The translations under genes and the position numbers were made by a program. 64,000 nt of DNA from NCBI GenBank assembly GCA_025766275.1, contig JAFKAC010000017.1:930001-994000 (forward strand), read 5' to 3'. The stretch comes from Lactarius indigo (taxonomy: Eukaryota > Basidiomycota > Agaricomycetes > Russulales > Russulaceae). The notes beneath the pieces were generated by a model, which worked only from the letters and a program-made list of their open reading frames with translations, ran no database searches and was not told the DNA's origin. Below, piece by piece: positions 53,698-64,000 of this stretch. Within the stretch, counting starts at the first letter, position 1; the number at the start of each line of letters is the position of its first letter.

Positions 53698-54379
53698 CTA
53701 ATGCGCGGGGCTGGGCAAATTGGAGTGAGAGGTGCCGGAATAGGGGTTCGACGGGACGCGGAATGAACTGAGGTCGCGAGGCACCGCAGGGCGCGGAGGT
53801 GCAAGCACGGGTTCCCGAAATTCTGGCTCTGTGTACATCGGGAGCTCGAGGGCCGGCCGCGGACGCGACAGGGCGCCGATCGAGGACGTGGTCGCCGTCC
53901 TGAGGCTCTGGAGAGGGGGAAGGACCGTTGTGAAGAAGTAACGTAGCATCATTCTGACGAGGGTGGAGGCTATTGGCGGAAAAGGTCAGATGCACTCTTT
54001 CCGGGAAGTTCGGTAAAATGGAGAGATGTTGTACCTAAGTTACCTGGAAGAGTATAGGACGTCGAATCGGGGCTGGGGCTCCTCGGATCCATCTTTCCTC
54101 TCCAAGGCGTTGATATGGTCCACTCGACGCGCCCGAGGTAAACAATGATGGCTGCGACGATGGCAACGATGACTGTTGGTTGGTAGGTTGGTAAGGGGGA
54201 AAGATAAGGGGCCGTGAAACAGCGAGGGAAATGGCATATCACATACCAAAGACGATCACGAGGTATAGGGCAGTTTGCCACGCGATGTTCTTGGCAGAAA
54301 CGGCTGCCCCAGTTGGACTAGCCGTTGCCGTTTGCGAAGCCGTCAGTGAGATCGTTGGGGAGGCCAAGGTGGACGACAT
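53698..54379 (-). CDS. Small single-pass membrane protein, unknown function
   Basis: Three exons: 54247-54379, 54044-54172, 53698-53969, giving 177 aa. The N terminus is Ser/Thr-rich (MSSTLASPTISLTASQTATA) and followed by one hydrophobic helix made by joining exons 1 and 2 (ALYLVIVF then VIVAIVAAIIVYL). The cytosolic side starts with GRVEWTISTPWRGKMD and ends in a proline-rich stretch (EPVLAPPRPAVPRDL). The first splice completes the membrane helix, which supports the model. The second junction is less certain because another frame is open downstream. I do not recognise the family. Confidence 0.55.
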
Positions 54380-56339
54380 GGTTTGGGGGGTAGAGGAGAA
54401 ATAAAGTAGGTGGAAAAGAGAGCTAGAGAAGGAGGGAAGAACGATGTCCAACGACGACGACAAGGACAGGTGGTTCGTTGGGCCCGTCCAACAACAGCTC
54501 TACGAGGCTTTTGTAGCTAACACCATGATATCGGCACAAAAGCACAGTTGTCGCCAGTCGTTGGGCGATCTGTGGGGTGGCACACTTTGGAGCACCGTGA
54601 ATGGATGTTGTGCAGTGCTTTGGGTGTCACTGCAGTGCACAAGCGCGCCGTCATCTATGACTTGCCGGGACAGCTGGAAGGAGAACTGTGCCAGCTCGCG
54701 GGGACAAACACGTTGTACACAACGGTCAGAACCGGACACGCAATAAACAAAATAAGAACGATCGCGGGCACCTGAAACCGAATCCCGCGAGCAACGTACT
54801 ACGTCAACGTGGTGTCCTTGAGGTTGTAGGGCGTGATGTAACACGAGGGCCCACCGCATGTCACGATGAGATCAGTACATGGAGACCCCCGAGCCCGTGT
54901 GGGGCCAATGGCCCACAACTGACTTTGAACTGGGTGAGGCGTGCCCCCCGAGGACTGTAATTGTCTCTCGTTTCGACCGTCTTGCTGTTCAGTATCGATC
55001 ACAGTCAAGGCCTGAACCACGAGCTGGCCGGGGGTAAGAAGCCTATCAACGGAGATAGTTTTCTGACCGTGGTCGCGATGTCCGAAACAACAGTTAACAA
55101 CATCCATCCAAATCGTGGAACGATGTCAAGGGTTGCAGAGAGCGCCGCACTCGTGGACGAGGAAAATGCTGGGCTACGAAACGCATAAAGGGGGGAGTAA
55201 ACGTCATTCGCGTAGTGTTTGACGAACACGCAAGAGGGTGTCATAATCAATTTGTGCCATAATCAATTTGTTGACAAAAAACGATCGCCGCCAACATTAG
55301 TACAAGTCGCTGGCGGCGCGAAAAAGAGAACGCGCGAGTCAGCGACGCGTGACAGAAAAACCCCGGTTACGAGCGTTTACACAGCCCAATACCTGGATGG
55401 GCTCAAATCCCTGTACTCGGGGAGTCCAAGGGGAGTCAAAGGTCGCGCCCGCTGGACGTCCACTGGACCAGTTGATGATACAGTAATAATTTGGTGGGCC
55501 AAGTTGCCGTCGAATTTTCAAATTATTCGGATCCAATACATTGACCAAAACGTAAAATACATACCAAGTATCTTCTGGTAAGTACCATGCGTCTTGACTT
55601 TCAAAATTCGAGAAATCGGGGACTCGGAAGTGATCTGCACGAGGTCGTGCATGCACCCGACTCGTGACTGTCTTCTTTTCACGCTGCACCCAATGCACTG
55701 TTCGCCTTTTGTTCCGTTCGATTGTGCCACCTCCAACTACAGTCCTCGCTGATCACTTCCTCGGCCAGTCTAAAGTTCTCCTCTGGTGGTGCAAGCGATA
55801 CTGGTGCCCGTTCATCTAACAACTCGGCGCACGCCCTCGGGGGCACGATTCTAATTTCAGGTCGGATCTCGAACTCTACGACATATGTTACTGCGCTTCC
55901 GAACTTCTTTCTGGCCCCGCCCAATCGATCTCCCAGTCGTGTGGTCGCAGGGCAGAGGCACTTCTATCGCAAACGCCAAGCCTTCCTGATCAGCGGTAGC
56001 CGATGCGATTCTGTCACAGCTATCGACACTCCAGTGCAAACCACCAAAGAACCTCCAGGGTGAAGCACCATCGGTACTGGCAACTGCGCGCCGTTTCCAT
56101 GTCGACAAACTCACTATTAATGTAGCAGGCATGGTAACAGCACGGAAGATGCACCAGAACCGCAACCTCTGGATTAGGAGTCCCGCAGCGACTTGTTTGG
56201 CACGAAATACGGGCACAGCACTTTCGGGAATCCTATCTTTGAATCAATCTATGTACAACTTGCTTACAACCCATGGAATCCGCCAGACTACAGCGTTTTC
56301 GATACCCGGAGAGGAAAAAACCCCGCTCCCGATCCTCAG
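54380..56339. other. Intergenic, about 2 kb
   Basis: Several short overlapping ORFs on both strands, none with a recognisable domain or coherent splice structure. Confidence 0.45.
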
Positions 56340-57525
56340 CTAGTGCCACTCTGTGGCTCCTATCTGCTGCTCGTCTCCATCGCCTCCTATCACTGCGACC
56401 TTCTCCCGGGCGGCCTCCACCTCCTCGTGGACGCGCTCGATCGATTTGAAGTATTTGACCGTTTTTACGCGAAGTTCTTAAACGCAGGCGGGCGAATTAG
56501 CGCGCCGGCGCAACGGACCAACCCACCGCGTTTACGTACCAGCCGTCGCGTCCTCGTCGACAACGATCAGCGCCCAGGGATGCGTCTGAAGCGCCGACAG
56601 CGTCCAAAGGTGGTTCACGCCATGCTCGATGGCCATGCTGAGCGCGAGCGCCTTGCGCTGGCCAGTGACGACGACGACGACCTCGCGCGACTCGAGGACG
56701 GTCTTGACGCCGACGGTGAGCGCCATACGGGGCACGGCGGCGATGTCGTTGGCGAAGAAGCGCGCGTTGGCGAGGATGGTGTCGTACGCGAGCGTCTTGA
56801 TGCGCGTGCGCGACGCGAGCGACGATCCAGGCTCGTTGAACGCGATATGCCCGTCCTCGCCGATCCCGCCCAGGAAGAGCTCGATCCCGCCCGCGGCGCG
56901 GATCTTCTCTTCGTACGCGTTGCACTCCCCGACTAGGTCCCGCGCGTTCCCGTCGAGGATGTTCACGTGTTTCGGGTCGATGTCCACTGGGTGAGATTTT
57001 AGGAGGTGTGAGGGGAGGGGGGAGGGGAATGGGTGCGCGCGTACCGTGCGAGAAGAACTCGCGGAACATGAACGTGTGGTATGATTCCGGGTGATCGCGT
57101 GGCAGCCCCACATACTCGTCCATGTTGAACGTCACCACGTTCTTAAATCTGTGCCGGCATCAGGTACTCGCACAAGGCATTTTCAGCAACGACGCACGAG
57201 AGCTTGCCATCTTTGACGAGGCGGATGAGGTGCTTGTACGTCGGGATGGGCGACGAGCCCGTGGGCAGACCAAGCACGAATGGCTTGTCCGGCGTCGGCC
57301 GGAAGTCGGTGATCCTGGCGCGGACCGAGCGCGCGAGCGGACCGATTGCGCGTGTCAGCGGCGGATTTGGCGCCCGCGCCCCTTATGATAAACCCACACA
57401 CCGTTTTGCGATGTAGTCCCCAATGTACTCGCCCACTGCCACGGGGTCATCGCGAATAATAAGCCCTAGTCGTCGTGCCGAGTCTGTGTGCGTCGTACGG
57501 ATGACGTGGGGTGCCACTCACGCAT
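56340..57525 (-). CDS. NAG1: Glucosamine-6-phosphate deaminase
   Basis: Six exons: 57522-57525, 57402-57465, 57198-57314, 57045-57148, 56540-56986, 56340-56476, giving 290 aa. It converts glucosamine-6-phosphate to fructose-6-phosphate and ammonia, the last step of N-acetylglucosamine (chitin) catabolism. Key residues fall at the same numbers as in the E. coli enzyme: Asp72 (FNMDEYVGL), Asp141, His143 and Glu148 ([15 protein letters not shown]). The phosphate-binding [11 protein letters not shown] is also present. Exon 1 is only ATGC, so the second codon spans the first intron. The C terminus ([16 protein letters not shown]) is complete. The symbol follows the fungal NAG1 usage. Confidence 0.93.
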
Positions 57526-57855
57526 TGGCGCGAAAACCTTTGAAGAAAAGTGTGGGGAAGGAAAGGAGAGGGATGGGAGAGATCCGTGATGTGGAGGCTT
57601 TGTTACTTTGAGATTTATGTGCGCTGGCAATACGGGAAAAACACGGCGGCGTTGGCCAGTTGTGGCCCTGGAACCATATGGTCCATTGGCTAGATGTGGA
57701 TTTGTCCACCTGGATTACAGTAGCCACCTGATGAACCCGGGACGGACGTACGGGACGGACTACCGGTAGGCTGCTTTACGGACCGACCGGGTCACCAGAC
57801 ATCGAGCAGGACGTACAAGTACAATGTTGTATATTGGTCTTACAGCTCGTTCAAC
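57526..57855. other. Intergenic between NAG1 and oxidase copy A
   Basis: No ORF supported; it is the upstream region of NAG1 and the 3' flank of the oxidase gene. Confidence 0.5.
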
Positions 57856-59459
57856 TCACAATCTTGTCTTGGCAGACGATGTGTCCGCCTTCTCCAATAT
57901 TTCTCCCCGCTTCGCCCATATCTCCTCGATGCTCTTGTAGCCGCTCAGCCCGAGCGTAATCTCCGCCTCGGCCAGGATAGACCGGAGGACCTCCGCAACA
58001 CCCTGCTCCCCAGCGATAGCGAGCCCATACATGAACGGCCGTCCAACTGCAACCCAAATTAATAAAGGGGTCATAGTCAATCAAACATGTGCGTACTTAA
58101 GACGCCCTGTGCACCCATTGCAATCGCCTTGATGACGTCGCTTCCCTGACGGATCCCCGAGTCGAACAGCACCGTGAACTTCCCTTCCTTCTGAGCGCGC
58201 AGCACCCTCGACGACGCTGTGATCTTCTCCAGAGCAGAGAACGATGAAATCGCGCCATCCACCTGCCGTCCACCTGCCCGCCACCCTCAGCCAGCGCAAC
58301 GGACCGTGATCCGGATCAACGTGAGCGCACCGTGATTGGACACGACGATGCCGTCCATCTGGGCGTCCATAGCCGCATGGGCATCGTCCACCGTCCGGAT
58401 GCCCTTGAGCATAATAGGGCCGTCCCAATTATCGCGCAAGAATTTAAGGTCTTCCCACGTGCGAAACAAGCCCGAGTCGATCTCGTCCAGCCACCCAGTG
58501 ACGAGCTTAAATGTCGCGACCGTCTGCTCGTCAGCTGCAGCGAGACGCGTGCGGAAAGCCTCCATGTCGAGCGGGAACGCGGGGCGCTCGTCCGGCCTCA
58601 CCGGGACGCCCAAGCGCTTCATGAAGACCGGGTCTGACGTGCCCACCTGTATGCCGACGCCCGCAGCGAACGGAAGGTACGCGGTGTTGAGGTCGGCCGG
58701 CCGCCAGCCGACCACGAAGGTATCCAGGGTGACGACGAGCGCGGAGAAACCCGCTGCCTTGGCGCGGCCTAAGATCGAGAGCGTCACGTCGTTGCTGCGC
58801 GGCCTGCATTCATTTTGTTAGCCGCGAAAAGAAAGTGGGGTAAAACGTGAACGCGTACCAGCATAGCTGGTACCATCGGTGCCCGTCCCCGTTGGCTTTG
58901 GCCACGGCTTCAATGGAGCGCGAGCTGGCGGTCGACAAGATGTACGGCACCCCGACACTCGCTGCGGCGCTTGCAGTGGCGAGCTCCCCGTCCCTGTGTA
59001 GGATGCCTTGTACCCCCACAGGAGCGATGAGCACCGGCGAAGGGAGCTTGACGCCAAACAAGGTAGTCTAGAGACGCAACCGGGTCAGGTGAGGTGGAAG
59101 AAGCAAGTAGGCGCTGCCTACTCCAAGGTTGCGGTTGGTGGCGTCGCGAAGCATACGAGGTATGATACGCCATTGCTGGAGTGCTTCGAGGTTGTTCCGG
59201 TAGGTGCTGCCGCTCCCAGCAGTGCCATATGTGTACAAGAAGGCAGCTGACGAACACAATGCTCTCATTTAATGGGAAAATACACGAGATCTGTGATGTG
59301 CAGTCAGTCACCGTGGTAGTCCTTCGTCACCTCGCGTGCCTTCTCCTCGATGGCACGATAGTCATATGAACCGTTGACTGGACGCCTGTCCGTTAAATAG
59401 ATCTGAGAGAGGAAGGAAGACCATGTCGTTAGGGGGGCAGATGGGTTGTCGCCGGCCAT
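57856..59459 (-). CDS. FMN-dependent alpha-hydroxy acid oxidase, copy A
   Basis: Six exons: 59312-59459, 59122-59246, 58859-59067, 58331-58803, 58097-58273, 57856-58046, giving 440 aa. The family oxidises lactate, glycolate or similar 2-hydroxy acids with bound FMN in a TIM barrel. Visible motifs: SPVLIAPVGVQGILHRDGEL (FMN site), HRWYQLCW, VTLDTFVVGWRP, the lysine of IMLKGIRTVDDA, and the catalytic SNHGGRQVDGA (His318, Arg321) joined across the exon 4-5 junction, then FDSGIRQGSDVIKAIAMGA and GRPFMYGLAIAGEQGV. The N terminus before the barrel resembles lactate 2-monooxygenase-type proteins. There is no targeting signal. A close relative lies 1.7 kb upstream. The substrate is not determined. 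Confidence 0.92.
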
Positions 59460-61154
59460 AGGAATAGTGAGGAGCGTCTAAGGGTGTAGTAGAAGGTGCC
59501 GAGTTCTAGTAGGACCCAAACTTGCCAACTTATACGAATGAAGGGGTGCGAGTCGAAATTGCGAAGCACGCCAAGGAGAAAGGTCACACAACGTGGGACG
59601 AGGTCAGTAGAATCTGATGCCGGGGACGGCGTCGAGAAACACTGAGAATGAACTAACCAAGATGGAACGAAGATGAGGTCTCAACGTTTGGGAGAGTGCC
59701 AGTGATATGTGTAGGAAGGGAAAAAGGAAAGGAAAATACTGAGCACTGATGGGCGCATTAAGTCGTCTTATATCTGTTTGGCCTGAAGTGAGTCCTAATT
59801 GGAGCAGGAGGGCGTAGATGGGTGACTCAGACGCCCAACCAAGCGTCCGACTGCGCCGCAAGTTTTGGTGCAAGTGGAGTGATAAAACGACTCGGAGTAT
59901 CGTGCTATCAGGAACCACACGGTGCACCCCTACTCATGTAAGCAATATCACAAGGTTCACTTGATGGTTTATACAGTATCCCTAGCTCCAAGAATGCTCT
60001 GGGTCAAGGGGATGTCAGGGGAATTGTAAGCACCCTTAGGCTCACTACGTCACGTTAGAGAACCTGAGGCAGGGGCGGCAGGCCCGGCCCTTGGCAGATT
60101 TTTGTCTACCAGCGTCTATCGGGCACCACTGTAAACCTGTACAGTGGCTACAGCCCTACTATTGCCAGTATGGTGTCAAGAATATCGTAATTGACGCCCT
60201 CTTGAGCTTGGCTTTCTGCGAAAACCAACTACAGCAGTGTTGTGACATCCCCGTCGTTCCATCTTCCCCATTGACTCCGTGAATTCTCCAATGTGGCCCA
60301 TAATCCACAGCTTCATGGCGGAGGACAATGCGGCATTGTCGCCTTCCTCACAGTCGTGTTCTCCACGATGCATGACAAATGGCTCCCCTCACCATGGAAC
60401 CGGTCACTAGACCTGTGCCTCTCTGCCATCACACCTCGGCACCCTATTGAAACATGGTGACTTGGAGGTCGTCCAGTAACTTCAGGGCTAGAGTTCCTTC
60501 GTTGTCCCCTTAGGTGTCCTTTTCGACTTCAGGACATTGTCGAGCCTGGGAGTTCAAGTTGCTATGCTGGAGCTTCTCAAATGACTCAGGTCCAAATGAC
60601 TCAGGTCTTGGGTTCAGGGAGGTACAAAGCGTCGAGATCAGTCGTACAGGCGTCAGCACGGCGCAAAACTTCGTACATGTGTCCTCTGTGTTCGGGGACG
60701 CGCTGCTTTCAAATAGTCAGGGCCGCGTACAGGTGCGTCATGCTCGGCAATGCAAACGGTGAGCTACTCGGGCAATTCAGTGACCAGCCTAAGGGACACA
60801 ACAAATCACGCACGCCTCTGCGTTTCGCGAAATTTTACGGACTTTACTGTACATGTTGGGAAATCATTGCGCTTGAGTCGATAAGGGTGCGTGCAAGTGC
60901 GGCGCTCTCAGGAACATGGACTGAGCGTCTCACCGAGCCCAGTAGCCGAGGAACCGGAATCATATGGGCTATGATAAGTCAGACGTAGATTATTCACCCC
61001 AGGCCATCTTTATTACAGTATCTATCTGATGAGCCCGGAACGGACGTGAGGCACGGACTGGAGAACAGATGGCATCTCGCACAGGGGATATTTTGTAGAA
61101 AATACAATTGAGCAGGATGGTGCGACAGTCTTACAGATTTCGGCATCGTTCAGC
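59460..61154. other. Intergenic between the two oxidase genes
   Basis: No ORF supported on either strand and no recognised repeat. Confidence 0.45.
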
Positions 61155-62767
61155 TCACAGTCTCGTCTTGCTGAGTGATGTGTCCGCCTTTTCTATTACT
61201 GCTCCCCGCTTCGCCCATATCTCCTCGATACTCTTGTAGCCGCTCAGCCCGAGCGTAATCTCTGTCTCGGCGAGGAGAGATCGGAGGACCTCCTCAACGC
61301 CCTGCTCCCCAGCGATGGCGAGCCCATACATGAACGGCCGTCCAACTGTAGTCCACATTAATAGAGGGGTCATGGTCAATCAAACATGTGCGTACTCAAG
61401 ACGCCCTGTGCACCCATCGCAATCGCCTTGATGACGTCGCTTCCCTGGCGAATCCCCGAGTCGAACAGCACCGTGAACGTTCCTTCCTTCTGAGCGCGGA
61501 GCACCCTCGATGACGCGGTGATCTTCTCCAGAGCAGAGAACGACGAAATCGCACCATCAACCTGCCGACCACCTGCAAAAACTCGTCAGCACAGCGGACC
61601 GTAATCTGGATGACTGATCCACGTACCGTGATTGGACACGACGATACCGTCCATCTGGGCGTCCATAGCCGCATGGGCGTCATCCACCGATTGGACGCCC
61701 TTGAGCACGATAGGGCCGTCCCAATTATCGCGCAGGAACTTGAGGTCCTCCCACGTGCGGAACAAGCCCGGGCTGGCCTCCTGCTGCCATCCGACGCTGA
61801 GCTTGAGCACCAGGTCCGCCTGCTCGTCATCGGCCCCTGGCGCGAGACGTTGGCGGAACGCGTCCAGGTTGAGCGGAAACGCGGGGCGCTCATCCGGACG
61901 CACCGGGAGACCCATGCGCTGCATGAATACGGGGTCCGATGTGCCCACCTGCACGCCGACGCCAGCAGTGAACGGGCGGTACGCGGTGTCGAGGCTGTGA
62001 GGGCGCCAGCCGAGCAAGACTGCGTCCACCGTGACGACGAGCGCGGTGAAGCCCGCCGCCTTGGCGCGGCCCAGGATCGAGAGCGTCACGTCAGTGTTGC
62101 GTGGCCTGCAGTACATTATAAACATCGTTATCAGCACCTCGCAAAAACGAAACGCGTACCAGTATAGCTGGTACCACCGATGCCCATCGCCGTTGGCCAT
62201 GGCCACAGCTTCGATGGAACGCGAGCTAGCGTTCGACATGATGAATGGTACTCCGACGGTCGCTGCGGCGCTCGCAGTGGCGAGTTCGCCATCCTTGTGT
62301 AAGATGCCTTGCACTCCAATAGGTGCAATGAGCACTGGCGAGGAGAGCTTGACGCCAAACAGGGTAGTCTGGGGAGACACGCAATTGGGTCAGGTGGGGC
62401 GCAGTGAGTAAGTAGGCGCCGTATACTTCAAGGTTGCGATTGGTGGTGTCGCGAAGCATACGGGGGATGATATGCCATTGCTGAAGTACTTTGAGATTGC
62501 TCCGATGCGTGTTGCTGGTCCCGGCACTGCCAAAGGTGTATATGTAGGCAGCTGACGGTCACGATGCGCTCATTCACACGATGGGAGAATACACCAGATT
62601 GGTGTGCAGTCAGACGCACCATGATTGTCCTTCATCACCTCGCGTGCCTTGGCTTCGACGGCACGATGGTCATACGAGCCATTGACTGGACGCCTGTCCG
62701 TCAAATAGATCTGAGTAAGTAAGGAAGACCATGTCGTTTTCGAGGCGGATGAGTTTTCGTTGGCCAT
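61155..62767 (-). CDS. FMN-dependent alpha-hydroxy acid oxidase, copy B
   Basis: Six exons: 62620-62767, 62427-62551, 62160-62368, 61627-62105, 61396-61572, 61155-61345, giving 442 aa. Exons 1, 2, 3, 5 and 6 have exactly the same lengths as in copy A; exon 4 is 6 bp longer. The catalytic SNHGGRQ (His320, Arg323) and all FMN-binding motifs are kept. Differences gather around the substrate side, for example VTVDAVLLGWRPHSLD against VTLDTFVVGWRPADLN, and in the region between the barrel strands near residue 250. An upstream in-frame ATG at 62812 would add 15 residues; 62767 matches the start in copy A (MAGDNPSAP versus MANENSSAS). Confidence 0.92.
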
Positions 62768-63692
62768 ATCAGAGTATTGAGGAGCGTCCAAGGATATAGT
62801 AGGTGCTGACATCAGCAAAAACAAGGAAAAATATTGGGTGATTATAATTACTTATAATCACCGTAAGTGGTGTGAGCAGAACCTGGATTATAAATCAGCG
62901 AAAGTGCATACGATAGCTCCCCAAATTGGAAATCTATTGGTGATCAGTCACAATCATGCCTGTGAATGGTAATCGCTTTTGTGGATTGTATTGCCTAACA
63001 CTCTTCATATGGGTTGTATGCACTTATAATTGATTTTAATTCAGAGGATACTAGTTGGAAAAATTACAATGCTATTGTACTTTGATATTCTCATGATTTA
63101 TTATTTAATTCCTTATCATTGGACATCCTTCTCAGATTTCATAATACCAAGCTACTAAGAGTTGAGACCAAGGCGCATAATAAATGGGCATAAGCAGATT
63201 TGAACACTGGCACGCAGTTGACAGGTGCTGACATAATGAGTTGAGATCACAACAAATATTACCGCTACACTACAAGGTCATCAACATGAACCCAATAAGT
63301 TTATACTTAAATAGCAGGGGGGGATTCTGCTGGAGTCAGAGAGCAGAGGAACAGGGGAGGGAAGTGACCAATGTTGCAGAACAAGGACGAGATAGAGCGA
63401 GAATCAGGTTAGGGAAACACCATGGGTCACCCCCAGGTCACTCAAGGGCTACCCATGCCCATACCCACCAAAACCTGTACCTGCACCCATGACTATGGGT
63501 ATGGGTCCAGATGGGTATGATGGGTTCATGCGGGTTTGGCAGGTTACCCTTAGCCCACAGAGGTATGGAAGTCAGAGGCCAGGAGGATTTATTTCCTACT
63601 AGTAGTACACATAACCATTGTTGCCGTCGCTCCAGAGTCATTGTAGCTCCTCATCGCCATCACTGCAGTCATCGTGGTCGTTGCACCACTGC
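62768..63692. other. AT-rich intergenic region
   Basis: Promoter side of oxidase copy B, then AT-rich DNA without a gene. A small cluster of GGGTATGGGT-like repeats is seen near 63450-63530. Confidence 0.5.
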
Positions 63693-64000
63693 TGTAACAC
63701 CACTACAGGGGTGTTAGGTACGACCTGTACCAAGTCAGTCAGATCGTGGTAGCACAAGCTCCAAGGCTTGGCTTCAGTAGAATGATGCACAAGGATCACA
63801 AGGACGTTAGTCACTTGGACTGTAGGGAAGGTGTTACGATGCGACGCAGATACTGTACAACGCAAGCCATGGACCCTTACTGTACTGGTTGCAACTACGG
63901 CGGTAAGGTAGATTAGTTGCGGACTTACCTATGGTGATATGAAGTACGATAGGAGATTGCACGAGATTGCTGACTGAGAACGGACGCCACTAATACTAGT
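63693..64000 (-). repeat. Diverged relative of the chromovirus LTR, cut by the window edge
   Basis: It begins TGTAACACCACTACAGGGGTG and follows the LTRs of copies 1 and 2 for about 145 bp (through CACTTGGACTGTAG, including AAGTCAGTCA, then CACAAGGATCACAAGGACG), after which similarity is lost. The AAGTCTAGTCT motif is not found at the expected position. It may be the end of another element of a sister family; the rest is outside the window. Confidence 0.7.

Noticed and set aside
54424..54746. 100-codon plus-strand ORF upstream of the small membrane protein gene
   Set aside because: No domain, composition not coding-like, no splice partners found.
56193..56936. 247-codon plus-strand ORF opposite glucosamine-6-phosphate deaminase
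   Set aside because: It is a shadow of a GC-rich conserved gene; no family resemblance.

Overview
The window looks like nuclear DNA of a filamentous basidiomycete, most likely an agaricomycete. The evidence is intron-dense genes with introns of about 50-80 bp, a Goodbye/NACHT/ankyrin NLR, a sedolisin (S53) relic, a Ty3/gypsy chromovirus, a fungal APE-RT-RNase H LINE and a U6 snRNA gene. I cannot name the species. Exon coordinates were derived by hand from splice signals and reading-frame continuity. Every multi-exon model listed closes in frame except the one called a pseudogene.

The left 18 kb is transposon and satellite. A decayed chromovirus (copy 1, 1-5492, cut by the window edge) and an intact-looking chromovirus (copy 2, 6790-14659, by-eye identical 568-bp LTRs and a CTCCG target duplication) lie in the same orientation. 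Both border or sit inside a long 8-bp-unit satellite (5493-6789, 14660-14712, 15533-15853, 16641-17900), which also holds two solo-LTR-like insertions. The chromovirus appears to prime reverse transcription from its own transcript (Tf1-like) and carries a third ORF with zinc knuckles in the position where env sits in retroviruses.

The region 18-36 kb is accessory. Two paralogues of an uncharacterised ubiquitin-like-domain protein (19592-21328 and 30676-32401, minus) have identical five-exon structures and flank an NLR (21595-24762, plus). The last ankyrin part of the NLR is cut by an in-frame stop. A sedolisin pseudogene follows (34949-36147, minus). A full-length 7.8-kb LINE (36891-44706, minus) with an 18-bp target duplication and poly(A) tail separates this part from the core genes.

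The region 45-63 kb is mostly conserved housekeeping and metabolic genes: aldo/keto reductase, V-ATPase subunit c, a SUN-like ER membrane protein, U6 snRNA, a small membrane protein, glucosamine-6-phosphate deaminase, and two tandem FMN-dependent alpha-hydroxy acid oxidases. A diverged relative of the chromovirus LTR begins at 63693 and runs off the right edge.
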